Position numbers and translations under genes: made by a program. Positions 1-9,283 of a stretch of DNA of 64,000 nt are shown here, one piece after another (positions within the stretch are counted from its first letter, which is position 1; the number at the start of each line of letters is the position of its first letter). The notes beneath the pieces were generated by a model. That model was not told where the DNA came from. It searched no databases and saw nothing but the letters and a program-made list of their open reading frames with translations. Source of the stretch: Clostridia bacterium (lineage in GTDB: Bacteria; Bacillota; Clostridia; Oscillospirales; CAG-272). The stretch is from positions 1 through 64,000 of the forward strand of contig JAFUQQ010000034.1 of the NCBI GenBank assembly GCA_017472285.1, read 5' to 3'.

Positions 1-123
1 CGTTTCGCCCGAGATCCTTCGGCGCAGGCTCACGATGTCATTCTGGAGTGTACAGACGTTCAAAAATGGATGTACACGAAGAATCCCGTGCGTCTGCGCC
101 TCGAGGATGACGCGGGCGGATAG
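1..123 (+). CDS. C-terminal fragment of an unidentified protein
   Basis: An open frame runs in from the left edge and stops at a TAG at 121-123, giving about 40 residues that end in KNPVRLRLEDDAGG. It is the only gene at this edge that reads toward trpB, and a long hairpin follows it, as expected for a gene end. The fragment is too short for me to assign a family. Confidence 0.5.
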   Translation, partial: RFARDPSAQAHDVILECTDVQKWMYTKNPVRLRLEDDAGG

Positions 124-145
124 CTTATCTTAATGACATTGGTCT

Positions 146-177
146 GGGGAGGGGCTTTTTTTAAAAAGCACCTCCCC
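146..177. terminator. Long hairpin between convergent genes, probable bidirectional terminator
   Basis: The arms at 146-160 and 163-177 form a 15-bp stem with one mismatch. GGGGAGG lies at the base and an A/T-rich GCTTTTT/AAAAAGC segment at the tip. It lies between the end of the left-edge gene and the end of trpB. Very similar hairpins occur at 12621-12650 and, less exactly, around 38660-38700, so this is also a dispersed repeat. Confidence 0.6.
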
Positions 178-190
178 AATCCGTACTCCC

Positions 191-1408
191 TCAACGGATA
201 CCGTATTTTTCGATGATGTAATCCATGTCCTTGTCGCCTCTGCCCGAGAGATTGATAAGGACGGAGCCTTTGCCCATGCGTTTCGCAAGCTGGATACCGT
301 ATGCGACAGCGTGTGCGCTTTCGATCGCGGGAATAATACCTTCCAGACGGGAAAGCGTAAAGAACGCATCGATGGTATCGTCGTCGTTGACAACGTCGTA
401 TTTGACTCTGCCGAGATCGTGCAAAAATGCGTGTTCAGGACCGGAAGAAGGATAGTCAAGACCGCTCGCAACGGAATAAACGGGCGCGGGTTCTCCGTTT
501 TCATCCTTGAGCATGATGCTGTTGAAGCCATGCATAACACCTTCCGAACCATACTGCAAGCTTGCTGCATGATCGCCAAGCGTTGTACCTCTGCCGAGCG
601 GTTCGATACCGTAAATATCCACAGGATCGTTAAGGAAGCCTGCAAAGAAGCCCGCCGCATTGGAACCGCCGCCCACACACGCAACGACCGCATCGGGAAG
701 CTCACCCGTCATATCATAGAATTGTTCTCTCGCTTCAATGCCGATCACGCTCTGAAAATCGCGCACCATCATCGGAAACGGATGCGGACCGACAACGGAG
801 CCGATGCAATAGATTGCATCTTTGTATTCTTTGGAATATGCGTCAAATGCCGCGTCAACAGCTTCTTTGAGCGTGGCAAGGCCGTGCGTAACCTCAATGA
901 CATTTGCGCCAAGAATCTTCATACGCGCGACATTAGGTGCTTGTTTTTTGATATCCACGGCACCCATATAAATATCGCATTGCAGACCGAAATAAGCCGC
1001 TGCCGTTGCAAGCGCAACACCGTGCTGTCCCGCGCCTGTTTCCGCGATGACTTTTTTCTTACCCATATATTTGGCAAGAAGTGCTTCACCCATGCAATGA
1101 TTGAGTTTATGCGCGCCCGTATGGTTCAAGTCTTCACGTTTGACATAAAGCTGTACGTTGCCGAGCGTTCCGGACAGTCTTTCGAGATAGGAGATCGGAG
1201 TCGGTCTACCCTGAAATTCTTTACGGATTCTACGGAGTTCGCCAATAAATTTGCTGGATTTACAGATCGTAAAATATGCGTCTGTGATCTCTTTCATTGC
1301 GTTTTGTAGATCGGGCGAGATATAAGCGCCGCCGTATTTTCCGAAATAACCGTTTTCATCGGGATAATTTTTCAGATACGTATCGAATTCAATACCGTTA
1401 AATTTCAT
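191..1408 (-). CDS. trpB: Tryptophan synthase beta chain, stand-alone copy
   Basis: A 405-residue PLP enzyme that condenses indole with serine to make tryptophan. Seen: the PLP-lysine motif HTGAHKLNH (most TrpB proteins have HTGAHKINN), the ETGAGQHG loop, the phosphate-binding GGGSNAAG, and [11 protein letters not shown]. The ATG at 1406-1408 is chosen because AGAGGA precedes it by a normal distance; a longer frame would read through the upstream terminator hairpin. No trpA or other trp gene adjoins it, and the upstream gene is an unrelated lipoprotein. Inferred: it may salvage indole or belong to a scattered trp pathway. Confidence 0.93.
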   Translation of the reverse strand: MKFNGIEFDTYLKNYPDENGYFGKYGGAYISPDLQNAMKEITDAYFTICKSSKFIGELRRIRKEFQGRPTPISYLERLSGTLGNVQLYVKREDLNHTGAHKLNHCMGEALLAKYMGKKKVIAETGAGQHGVALATAAAYFGLQCDIYMGAVDIKKQAPNVARMKILGANVIEVTHGLATLKEAVDAAFDAYSKEYKDAIYCIGSVVGPHPFPMMVRDFQSVIGIEAREQFYDMTGELPDAVVACVGGGSNAAGFFAGFLNDPVDIYGIEPLGRGTTLGDHAASLQYGSEGVMHGFNSIMLKDENGEPAPVYSVASGLDYPSSGPEHAFLHDLGRVKYDVVNDDDTIDAFFTLSRLEGIIPAIESAHAVAYGIQLAKRMGKGSVLINLSGRGDKDMDYIIEKYGIR

Positions 1409-1430
1409 AATAATCCTCTTTTCTTTTTCA

Positions 1431-1466
1431 AACGAAAAGAGCACCTGCACTGCGGCAGGTGCTCTT
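1431..1466 (-). terminator. Rho-independent terminator of the large lipoprotein gene
   Basis: A perfect 12-bp stem (1437-1448 with 1455-1466) with a 6-nt loop is followed on the minus strand by TTCGTTT. It sits 18 nt after the lipoprotein stop codon and just before the trpB ribosome site, so trpB would be largely uncoupled from the gene above it unless readthrough occurs. Confidence 0.85.
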
Positions 1467-1483
1467 GAAAATTCGCTTAAAGC

Positions 1484-4400
1484 TTATTTTTTAGCTTTTA
1501 CTTCTTCCCATGTTGCCTGAAGTTCGTTAACAACAGCCATGAAGAAATAGTTATCGGAGATTGCATCCGCAGACTCTTTCATATAAGAAGTAAGATCATC
1601 TGCATCGTCAAGACCCTTCATGTAGTCACCGGAAACGGAGAGCATAACGTCCTGGATGCTTACCTTATCGCTGAAATATTCTTCGCGAACGATTTCAGCA
1701 GCAAGTTCTTCGATCTTATCGCCGTTTTCCTGAACGAGAATAGCGGGATCGTAACCCATAGCCTTGATCTCGTCAGAAAGTTCATTTGCGAGCGTCTGGA
1801 TATAGTTCTGATAATCAACTGCATTACTCTTAGCAAGCATATATTCGCTGAGTGTCAGACCGATATATTTTGCAAGCTCGTTGGTATAGAAACCGGTGTC
1901 ATAAAGAATACCGTAGATGTTATTCTTTGCTTCTTCATAAGACCAGTTATTGATTTCGCTATCTTTGTACTTGGTACGGAGTGTGTAAACGTATTTTGTC
2001 TTCAAAGTACCGATATACATATCGTAGTTTGCGAGCTGTTCTTCGGATGCCAGGAATTCATCTACGTTAACACCGACAGTTTCACACATCTTGTCATAGA
2101 TACCGAGTGTTTCTTCGAGGAAGTAGTTATACAAAGTATCAAGAACTTCATCGTTGGTGATGGATTTTTCGCCATTCTTATACTCTGTGAGAGAGAATTC
2201 AGCAACGAGGATATCTTTGTATTTCTTTCTAAGTTTGGCAACGTAGTTCTTATATTCATCGGAAGTCTTCGCATAAGTTGCGAAATCTTCAGCGTTTGTG
2301 CCGACTGCTTCGAGATACTGGTTCTTGACACTTGCTTCAAAGTCAGCCTTTTCAAGACCGTTTTCAGCAAGATATTCTTCGTACATGATTTCGTAAACGA
2401 CATCAATGATTTCGTCGAGGGACATCATGTTGAGAAGGAAGCTGTTGTACTTTGTGAGAAGCTTATCGTTGTAAGCTGTCTTGATCTGACCTGCCGCATC
2501 GAGATAGAGCTGAGCCGCTTCTTCTGCCGCGATGAAGTCATCCCAAGTTACGAGATAAGTCTGAGACTTATCTTCGGGAGAAGTGTATTCGAGAACGGAA
2601 ACCATGAAGTCCTGAACGCGTTTTACATAATCTTCTTCTGTAAGATTGTTTTCTGTTTCGTAGTTTGCACGAACGTAATCGAATACTGCGCTTTCAAATG
2701 CGGTTACCGTCATCGCATCGTATTTTGCGAGTTCAGAAGGAGAAAGATCTTCAAAGAGAAGGATTTCTGCCATGATGCGGAGATATTCGATATTGGTGTA
2801 ATAGTTGTTTGCGCTCTTCTTTGCGTTTGCGAGAACGATACTGTTGGAAGCGGGACGGTTGCTGCCCTTGATGGTGTTAATATCGATACCTGCGATAGAA
2901 GCAACCTTATCAGCTACGAGAGCGTTAAGACCGCTTGCAGAAACGATATCTGCATATTTTTCAGCAGTGATCTTTGCAACCATCTTGTTTTCGTACCAGG
3001 AAACAGGATAGTTTGCATGATTATCGAGGTTGAATACAGCGAAGTAATCCTTACCTACCTGAGAAGCGGAGAGACCGGCATTGATTTCGTTTGCGAGAAG
3101 CGCACGTTTTGCGATACCGAGTGTTGCGCTGCCACCAACGGTCGTAAGGTTGGTGTTATAAGCGTTCTTGTCGTCCTTTTCGGGAAGAACGATTTCAACG
3201 TCCGGATACATCTTCTGGAATTCAGCAACAAGACCTGCGAGAGCGGTATCCAAATATGTGACCACGGAACCGATGTTGGAGCACATAACGATCTTGCCTT
3301 CAAGGGAATCTACTTTTTCATAAGGAGCTGCTGCGTAGTCAACGGAAGCATAACCTGCATTCAGGATGATTTCCTGACCTTCTTTACTCTGCGCGAAAAG
3401 GATGAATTCCTGATCTGCCTTGGAGCCTGCGCCCTTGGTGATGAGGTTCAGCGGATCGCTGGGAAGACCTTCTTTATCAAGCTCGGACATGAAGAAACCA
3501 ATATAGGAGGTTTTGAAAAGTCTTCTGAGGGTATTACCCTGGTTGGTACCGAGAGTGATATCGTATTCATCGTAATCGATGCCGATGGGATCAAACGCTT
3601 CGGTCAGAGCCGCGCGCTTGAGAATGAGGGAAAGCATACTGTCAAGTTCTTCTTCGCCTACGTAGAGGTGCATGAAAGGAGCGAGGTTGGAGTCAAGGTT
3701 CGTCTGTTTGTAGTAATCCCAAATATCGAATACCTGACCTTCTTCAGGATAACCCATGTATACGTTACCGGTAAGAGCGTTATCCATCATATAATTGTTG
3801 TTGAGTCTTTCGATGGTGTAGCCGACAACGTAGCCGTCTTCATCTTCAACGTTGTTTACGCGATAGTTTGCGTATTCATCGTTATCGCCGTCATATGCGA
3901 TACCGTACTGGAAGATATTCTTTGCTTCGGGGTCAGTGTTGAGCAATTCGATGACTTCGAGTGCTCTGGTGTCATTGGAAGAATAGGAAGATACAGCAAA
4001 CATACCGTTGAAGATCGCATCCATTTCAACGAAAGGATACTGGAGAGCCTTCACGTAGTAATCATCGCCGTATTCGGATTCAACGAGAGCGTTGCCCTTG
4101 ATGACGTTGACAGCGTATTCTTCCGCACCTTCAACAATATAACCCTTTTCAGCGTATTCCTGCATCAAAGCAACGTGCTGCTGATACTGAGGAATCGCAA
4201 GAAGGTTCTGAACAGTAAAGTCGGTGCTTTCAGCGGTATTGTAACCGTAGATCGGATCGTAGTAAGTACCTACTGCGATATCGTCTTCAAAATACTGATA
4301 GATACCGAGTGCATCGGGAGTGGTTGCGAGAGGAGCGACGGATTCATTCGCTTTGATCTCTGCGAGATAGGATTCGAGATCAGCGTAGTTGTCAACATCG

Positions 4401-5182
4401 TCGATATTAAATTCATATTTATCAGCGAGTTCTTTTTCAACAACGAGGTATGTGTATTCTGCAAGGAGATTGTTATTGGGAATCGCCTTGATGTCGCCCG
4501 TGATAACCTTGAGCTGATCAAAGAATGTCGGATAGATATACTGTCTGAATTTTGTGAATTCGCTTTCGAGTCTTTTTTCGATGGAGAGCAGATAATCTTT
4601 TCCGTCGAGGTAGTCGTACATTTCCTTACCGTCGATCATGAGGATATCGATGGGAGAAACGGCTGCGGGATAGAGCGTTTCGATCTTACCGTCTTCATAA
4701 ACGGTGGTTTCTTCCGCAGAGTAAACGTCACCCGTGGAGAGAGTGGAAGCAACGATTGTGGTTGCCTGCTTTGTCCATTTGCTTGTCTTCTTGCTCTGGC
4801 TGGCAAGGAGTCTTTGCGCGTTGTTTGCTTCTTTCTGCGCAAGACTATTGTACTTACCGATAGCAGCGAGTCTGACACTTTCCTGTTCAGCTTCGGCAAC
4901 TCTGGATTCGATAAGGTCGATGTATTCGTCGGCGGTAACAAGTGTCAGTTCGACCTTGGTTTTGAATCTGGTCTTTGTGAGCTTGTTGAGAGCTTCTTCG
5001 ACGAAGTCGATGGCTTCAGCGGTTGTGGATTGCTCGGTGATACCGACAAGATTGATCGTCGCAGGAAGATCATCTGTATTGGTTGTTCCCGTGGACGTAG
5101 TGTCCTGGTTGCAACCTGCAAGCAGCAATGTTCCAGCGAGTATGGCAAGACACAAACCGAGGCTAATGATTCTCTTAAACAT
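1484..5182 (-). CDS. Very large lipoprotein with solute-binding-protein-like regions
   Basis: 1232 residues. Seen: a lipoprotein signal peptide with lipobox LLAG-Cys24; an N-terminal part (about 40-530) that reads like an extracellular solute-binding protein of the LipO/type-1 kind; a stretch near 600-640 (FILFAQSKEGQEIILNAGY) resembling the end of a phosphate-binding-type domain; a new start near 650 (EGKIVMCSNIG) like a second binding domain; and a long helical, acidic, Tyr/Asn-rich C-terminal third. Typical binding proteins have 400-550 residues, so this appears to be a fusion or duplication. No permease or ATPase gene is adjacent. GGGGAGGAACGCCAC precedes the ATG. The ligand is unknown. 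Confidence 0.75.
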   Translation of the reverse strand: MFKRIISLGLCLAILAGTLLLAGCNQDTTSTGTTNTDDLPATINLVGITEQSTTAEAIDFVEEALNKLTKTRFKTKVELTLVTADEYIDLIESRVAEAEQESVRLAAIGKYNSLAQKEANNAQRLLASQSKKTSKWTKQATTIVASTLSTGDVYSAEETTVYEDGKIETLYPAAVSPIDILMIDGKEMYDYLDGKDYLLSIEKRLESEFTKFRQYIYPTFFDQLKVITGDIKAIPNNNLLAEYTYLVVEKELADKYEFNIDDVDNYADLESYLAEIKANESVAPLATTPDALGIYQYFEDDIAVGTYYDPIYGYNTAESTDFTVQNLLAIPQYQQHVALMQEYAEKGYIVEGAEEYAVNVIKGNALVESEYGDDYYVKALQYPFVEMDAIFNGMFAVSSYSSNDTRALEVIELLNTDPEAKNIFQYGIAYDGDNDEYANYRVNNVEDEDGYVVGYTIERLNNNYMMDNALTGNVYMGYPEEGQVFDIWDYYKQTNLDSNLAPFMHLYVGEEELDSMLSLILKRAALTEAFDPIGIDYDEYDITLGTNQGNTLRRLFKTSYIGFFMSELDKEGLPSDPLNLITKGAGSKADQEFILFAQSKEGQEIILNAGYASVDYAAAPYEKVDSLEGKIVMCSNIGSVVTYLDTALAGLVAEFQKMYPDVEIVLPEKDDKNAYNTNLTTVGGSATLGIAKRALLANEINAGLSASQVGKDYFAVFNLDNHANYPVSWYENKMVAKITAEKYADIVSASGLNALVADKVASIAGIDINTIKGSNRPASNSIVLANAKKSANNYYTNIEYLRIMAEILLFEDLSPSELAKYDAMTVTAFESAVFDYVRANYETENNLTEEDYVKRVQDFMVSVLEYTSPEDKSQTYLVTWDDFIAAEEAAQLYLDAAGQIKTAYNDKLLTKYNSFLLNMMSLDEIIDVVYEIMYEEYLAENGLEKADFEASVKNQYLEAVGTNAEDFATYAKTSDEYKNYVAKLRKKYKDILVAEFSLTEYKNGEKSITNDEVLDTLYNYFLEETLGIYDKMCETVGVNVDEFLASEEQLANYDMYIGTLKTKYVYTLRTKYKDSEINNWSYEEAKNNIYGILYDTGFYTNELAKYIGLTLSEYMLAKSNAVDYQNYIQTLANELSDEIKAMGYDPAILVQENGDKIEELAAEIVREEYFSDKVSIQDVMLSVSGDYMKGLDDADDLTSYMKESADAISDNYFFMAVVNELQATWEEVKAKK

Positions 5183-5269
5183 GTGGCGTTCCTCCCCAAA
5201 TTTCTATATTCCGTATACGCGGGAAGCGAATCCCGGGCACTCGGAAACTGATATAATATAACACTTTAA

Positions 5270-5298
5270 ATTGTACATCAAAAATGGAAGTCTGTCAA
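5270..5298 (-). promoter_or_regulatory. Sigma-A promoter of the large lipoprotein gene
   Basis: On the minus strand, TTGACA (5293-5298) and TACAAT (5270-5275) are separated by 17 nt, about 90 nt upstream of the lipoprotein start. The rest of the 5183-5492 gap holds a G-rich hairpin near 5320-5360 and otherwise A/T-rich sequence with no gene. Confidence 0.75.
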
Positions 5299-5492
5299 GG
5301 CATTTTTCAGAAACTTCCGAGGAGGAGGGGGGCTCCCGACCTCTCCGAAAGGGTGTTTTTTTGACATTTTTTAAGTTATTTTGCACAAATGAGTTTTTCG
5401 AGCTTATTCAGTTTATCCAAACAAAATGTACAGATAACCCAAACAAAAAATCAAAAAATTGTGAAAACTAAACCATTTTTTCGTTTTTTTAT

Positions 5493-6674
5493 TTAATTTA
5501 AGTAATCGCGCAACTTTTTGGAACGACTGGGATGGCGGAGTTTACGAAGCGCCTTCGCTTCGATCTGTCTGATGCGTTCACGGGTGATATTGAACTGCTG
5601 TCCGACCTCCTCGAGCGTGCGCTGACGACCGTCTTCCAGACCGAAACGCAAACGGAGAACCTGTTCTTCTCTGGGGGTCAGAGTATGAAGGACTTCGTTG
5701 AGCTGTTCGCGGAGCAATTCATAGGAAGCGGCTTCTGCGGGAGCGGGGGATTCCTGGTCTTCGATGAAGTCGCCGATATGGCTGTCTTCTTCTTCGCCGA
5801 CGGGAGTTTCAAGGGAGATGGGATCCTGAGCGATCTTCATGATATCGCGTACACGGTCGGGTGTCATATTGACTTCCTTTGCGACCTCTGCAGCGGAAAC
5901 TTCACGACCTTTTTCCTGAAGCATTTCACGGGATTTCTTGGTGACCTTATGGATGGTTTCCACCATATGAACGGGAATACGGATCGTGCGCGCCTGATCG
6001 GCAATGGCACGAGTGATCGCCTGACGGATCCACCATGTTGCGTAAGTGGAGAATTTGAAGCCCTTGGTATAATCGTATTTGGAAACTGCCTTCATCAGAC
6101 CGAGGTTGCCTTCCTGAATCAGATCAAGGAAGAAAAGACCTTTGCCGACGTAGCGTTTCGCGATGCTGACAACAAGACGGAGATTGGCTTCCACAAGTTC
6201 TTTTTTCGCGCTTTCATCACCTTCGGACATTCTGCGCGCAAGCTCCGCTTCTCTGTCCGCATCGAGCAGCGGCACACGACCGATCTCTTTGAGATAGAGC
6301 TTTACGGGGTCATCGATCATAACGCCGTCCGCCATGAGTGCCTTTTCCATGTTTTCGGGTCTGTCGAAATCGCTGATATCGTTTTCAAGCTCGTCTTCCA
6401 TACTTCCGATGAGAGATTCATCGTCAAAGCAAGCATTCACGTCGATACCGAGAGAATTGAGTTCTTCATAGAGCTTATCGATCTGGTCGATATCGTAATC
6501 GGTGTCCCCGAGCGCGGCAAGGATCTCCGTATTGGTGAGAGTACCCTGTGTTTTCGCCTTATCGATCAGACTCTGGATATCCGTTTTTGTTTCTTCGGTT
6601 TTTTCTGCGGGAACCGTTTCGTTTTTAACGGCTTTTTCAGCGTCTTCCGCGAGTTTTTTATTTTCCATATCCAT
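5493..6674 (-). CDS. rpoD: Primary RNA polymerase sigma factor (sigma-70/SigA)
   Basis: 393 residues. Seen: an acidic N-terminal region with the 1.1-like part; region 1.2 [16 protein letters not shown]; region 2 with [14 protein letters not shown], which binds the -10 element; region 3; and region 4 with [15 protein letters not shown] and the helix-turn-helix [20 protein letters not shown], which binds -35. The length matches Bacillota SigA. GGAGGACAAAAAT supports the first of two closely spaced ATG codons (6674). It lies 23 nt downstream of dnaG, the conserved macromolecular-synthesis arrangement; rpsU is absent here. Confidence 0.97.
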   Translation of the reverse strand: MDMENKKLAEDAEKAVKNETVPAEKTEETKTDIQSLIDKAKTQGTLTNTEILAALGDTDYDIDQIDKLYEELNSLGIDVNACFDDESLIGSMEDELENDISDFDRPENMEKALMADGVMIDDPVKLYLKEIGRVPLLDADREAELARRMSEGDESAKKELVEANLRLVVSIAKRYVGKGLFFLDLIQEGNLGLMKAVSKYDYTKGFKFSTYATWWIRQAITRAIADQARTIRIPVHMVETIHKVTKKSREMLQEKGREVSAAEVAKEVNMTPDRVRDIMKIAQDPISLETPVGEEEDSHIGDFIEDQESPAPAEAASYELLREQLNEVLHTLTPREEQVLRLRFGLEDGRQRTLEEVGQQFNITRERIRQIEAKALRKLRHPSRSKKLRDYLN

Positions 6675-6697
6675 ATTTTTGTCCTCCGTTATGAATA

Positions 6698-8437
6698 TTA
6701 TTTCTTTTTTCTGTTGATAAGATTTTGTATATCTTCAAGCGTATCCGAGGAAGTTTTGTCCGCGGATTCGCTTTTCAGCGTTCTGATATGATCTTCCAGA
6801 ACGGAAAGATCGTTTTTCGTGAGCTTGCTTCTGTCGATCTGCATCTTCACGATGCGGGAAATTTCATCCGGCGTAAAGGTCTCCGCCAAAAGTCCGATAT
6901 CGAAATGCCCTTCAAATTCCATAAAAGCATCAAAGACCCGTTTGCCGAAATCCGTTAGGAAATCCGAAGAAGAAAGTGCGACTCTTCCCTGTTTGATATC
7001 GCGCATCAGTTCGGGACGGAGAAGCAGAATGCCAAGAATGGCTTCTTCCGCGCGTGCGGCTCTTGCGTTTTTGACAAAATCACGGTTGACACGGTCGCCG
7101 TAACCGAGTGTATCAGAAACGATCTTCCGTTTAAACTCAGCCGATTCTTCCTTGCGTTTTTTTCGCATCACGCGTTCTACGTCGTTCTTCATGTTCTGAG
7201 GATTGATAGAAAGCTTTTCGGAAACGCGGATGATATAGATCTCGCGTTCCACGTCGGAATAGATACCGCTGAGCATCTCGCAAAGCTCCGCCGCGGCTTT
7301 GAGTTTTTCTTCGGGAATCAGAATATTATATTTATGAAGCACGCTATCGCAAAGATAATCGAGCTTACTTTGGCTGTCGTCGAGCAAAGTCTTGAAACGG
7401 GTCGCGCCGTATTTCTTGATAAATTCATCGGGGTCTTTCGCACCTTCGATGCGAAGCATCTTGACTTCCAGTCCCACGTCGGTCAGAATCGGGATTGCGC
7501 GCTTTGCCGCGGCAACACCGGCTTCATCGCTATCATAAGAAAGGATGACTTTTTTCGTATATTTCGCCATGATTCGCGCCTGATCGGTCGTGAGAGCCGT
7601 ACCGAGCGTGGCAACGGCATTCGGAAAACCAGCCATATTGACCGCGATCACGTCCATATAGCCTTCGCAAAGAATCAGCGAATCTGCGCAGGCATTGCGG
7701 GCAAAATTCAGCGCGAAAAGCTGTTTGCTCTTTTTGAAAACGGGTGTATCCGAGCTGTTGAGATATTTGGGTTTTGCATCACCGAGCGCACGCCCGCCGA
7801 AACCGACGACATTTGAAAAATGGTCGATGATGGGGAAAATGATCCTTCCGCGGAAATAATCGAAATAATTGCCCGTACGTTCGCTTTTACCGCAAAGGAA
7901 AGCTGTTTTTAGTTCTTCGTCATGATAGCCGAGTTTATGCATATGATTACGCAGAGCATCGAAACTGTTCGGCGCGAAACCGAGTCCGAAGCGTTTGACA
8001 GCGGCATTTGAAAGTCCGCGTTTCGCGAGGTAATCGCGAGCTTCCTTTGCTTCAGGCAAAGAAAGGCACCGATTGAAAAAACGCGCGGCTTCACGGTTCA
8101 TCTCATAATAACGGGAACGGCTGATGGTCTTTTCACCGCCCTCATCTTCGGGCATGGCAAGTCCTGCCCTTTTTGCCAGAAATTCAATGGCATCGGGATA
8201 TTCAAGATTCTCCGCTCGCATCGTAAAGGAGATTACGTCACCGCCCGCACCGCAACCAAAGCAATGAAAAGTTTCCGTATTGGGAAAGACGGTAAAGGAC
8301 GGGGTTTTTTCGCTGTGAAACGGGCAAAGCCCTTGATAATTGGAACCTGCCCGACGCAGATTGACATAAGAGGCGATCACATCTTCGATCTTATTACGGT
8401 ATTTGACTTCTTCAATAAAACTTTGAGGAAATCTCAA
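6698..8437 (-). CDS. dnaG: DNA primase
   Basis: 579 residues; makes RNA primers for DNA replication. Seen: the N-terminal zinc finger [11 protein letters not shown]...[11 protein letters not shown] (about 40-70); a TOPRIM core with LCEGYMDV and the metal-binding YDSDEAG, where many primases have DGD; and a C-terminal helicase-binding region. It is co-directional with rpoD and probably cotranscribed. The start lies just inside a CCTCCC-rich stretch (GGGAGGCGG on the minus strand), which serves as the ribosome site. Confidence 0.97.
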   Translation of the reverse strand: MRFPQSFIEEVKYRNKIEDVIASYVNLRRAGSNYQGLCPFHSEKTPSFTVFPNTETFHCFGCGAGGDVISFTMRAENLEYPDAIEFLAKRAGLAMPEDEGGEKTISRSRYYEMNREAARFFNRCLSLPEAKEARDYLAKRGLSNAAVKRFGLGFAPNSFDALRNHMHKLGYHDEELKTAFLCGKSERTGNYFDYFRGRIIFPIIDHFSNVVGFGGRALGDAKPKYLNSSDTPVFKKSKQLFALNFARNACADSLILCEGYMDVIAVNMAGFPNAVATLGTALTTDQARIMAKYTKKVILSYDSDEAGVAAAKRAIPILTDVGLEVKMLRIEGAKDPDEFIKKYGATRFKTLLDDSQSKLDYLCDSVLHKYNILIPEEKLKAAAELCEMLSGIYSDVEREIYIIRVSEKLSINPQNMKNDVERVMRKKRKEESAEFKRKIVSDTLGYGDRVNRDFVKNARAARAEEAILGILLLRPELMRDIKQGRVALSSSDFLTDFGKRVFDAFMEFEGHFDIGLLAETFTPDEISRIVKMQIDRSKLTKNDLSVLEDHIRTLKSESADKTSSDTLEDIQNLINRKKK

Positions 8438-8528
8438 AAATCACCGCCTCCCTTCATATTTTCAGGTATTCAATTTATAAATACGCAAAAAAATCAAAAA
8501 ATCCTTTTTTTATTTTTAAATTTTTTCT

Positions 8529-8610
8529 ACCTTTTCTTTACAAAAAGAAAAGGTAGACCCAAAAGAAACGCTCTGTGGTGTATCAATTTTTGTATTGGTT
8601 CAAATTTTAT
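8529..8610 (-). repeat. Hairpin-headed intergenic repeat, copy 1
   Basis: It contains a CTTTTCTTT...AAAGAAAAG palindrome, then AAAAGAAACGCTCTGTGG, then a T-rich tail. The same order recurs at 14770, 36696, 36783 and 46491. Unlike most other copies, this one is about 90 nt from the next start codon (dnaG) rather than abutting it. Confidence 0.85.
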
Positions 8611-8619
8611 GAAATAAAC

Positions 8620-8638
8620 GGGCGAACAACGTTCGCCC
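8620..8638 (-). terminator. Terminator after the YigZ-family gene
   Basis: An 8-bp perfect stem GGGCGAAC/GTTCGCCC with a 3-nt loop begins 9 nt after the stop of the YigZ-family gene. A moderate T-rich stretch (GTTTATTT) follows on the minus strand. Confidence 0.6.
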
Positions 8639-8647
8639 TGCATCAAA

Positions 8648-9265
8648 TTATACATCAAGCCTTGTCCCCGCCTTAACGGGCGCAAGTTTACCGTTTGTCA
8701 TTGCATGAACCGCCTTACAAAAGGCTTCATATTCTTCGGAAAGCACCGCGAGATGCAAAACGATATTCCCACCAAACTCGGTATCATCCGTGATAATGGT
8801 TCGTCTGCCGATATCGTAGAGCAATTTATCATAAAGGGAATAATCGCAGGTAACGGTACATTCCGTATAATTGCGGTATGTAACGATCCCCGCTTCTTCG
8901 ATCGCCATTGCCGCTGCTTTGGAATATGCGCGCACAAGTCCCGCCGCACCAAGCAAAATCCCGCCGAAATAACGTGTCACAACGACAACGGTACCGTCAA
9001 CACCGCTCTTTTTGATGACTTCCAATACGGGAACACCGCCCGTACCTTTCGGTTCGCCGTCATCGCTGTAACGGATAGAATTGCCAACGATATAGGCAGA
9101 TACGTTATGGCGTGCATCGGAATGTTTTTTCTTGATTTTTTGTATAAAAGCCTCCGCTTCCTCTGCGGAATGTACGGGCGCAACGTAACCAATAAAAACG
9201 GATTTTTTCTCGGTAAATTCCGCACTCGTTTCTTTGCCGACGGTCGTCAGATTTTTTTCTTCCAT
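8648..9265 (-). CDS. YigZ/IMPACT family protein
   Basis: 205 residues. Seen: the family signature YSDDGEPKGTGGVPVLE and VVVTRYFGGILLGAAGLVRAY in the N-terminal IMPACT domain, plus a C-terminal ferredoxin-fold-like part (DUF1949). Known: homologues are linked to translation and stress control, but no enzymatic role is settled. The second ATG (9265) is chosen because AGAGGA lies 9 nt upstream, whereas it touches the first ATG directly. It starts about 20 nt after hflX, so the two are probably cotranscribed. Confidence 0.9.
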   Translation of the reverse strand: MEEKNLTTVGKETSAEFTEKKSVFIGYVAPVHSAEEAEAFIQKIKKKHSDARHNVSAYIVGNSIRYSDDGEPKGTGGVPVLEVIKKSGVDGTVVVVTRYFGGILLGAAGLVRAYSKAAAMAIEEAGIVTYRNYTECTVTCDYSLYDKLLYDIGRRTIITDDTEFGGNIVLHLAVLSEEYEAFCKAVHAMTNGKLAPVKAGTRLDV

Positions 9266-9283
9266 ATTTGTCATTCCTCTCGT

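Noticed and set aside
3017-5251. Long plus-strand open frame opposite the large lipoprotein (744 codons)
   Set aside because: It is antisense to a gene with signal peptide, ribosome site, promoter and terminator. Its translation is Cys/Phe/Val-rich with no domain and reflects the codon bias of the real gene.
5320-5365. G-rich hairpin with a following T-run, as a plus-strand terminator
   Set aside because: No plus-strand gene lies upstream, and on the minus strand it sits between rpoD and the lipoprotein promoter without a proper T-run.
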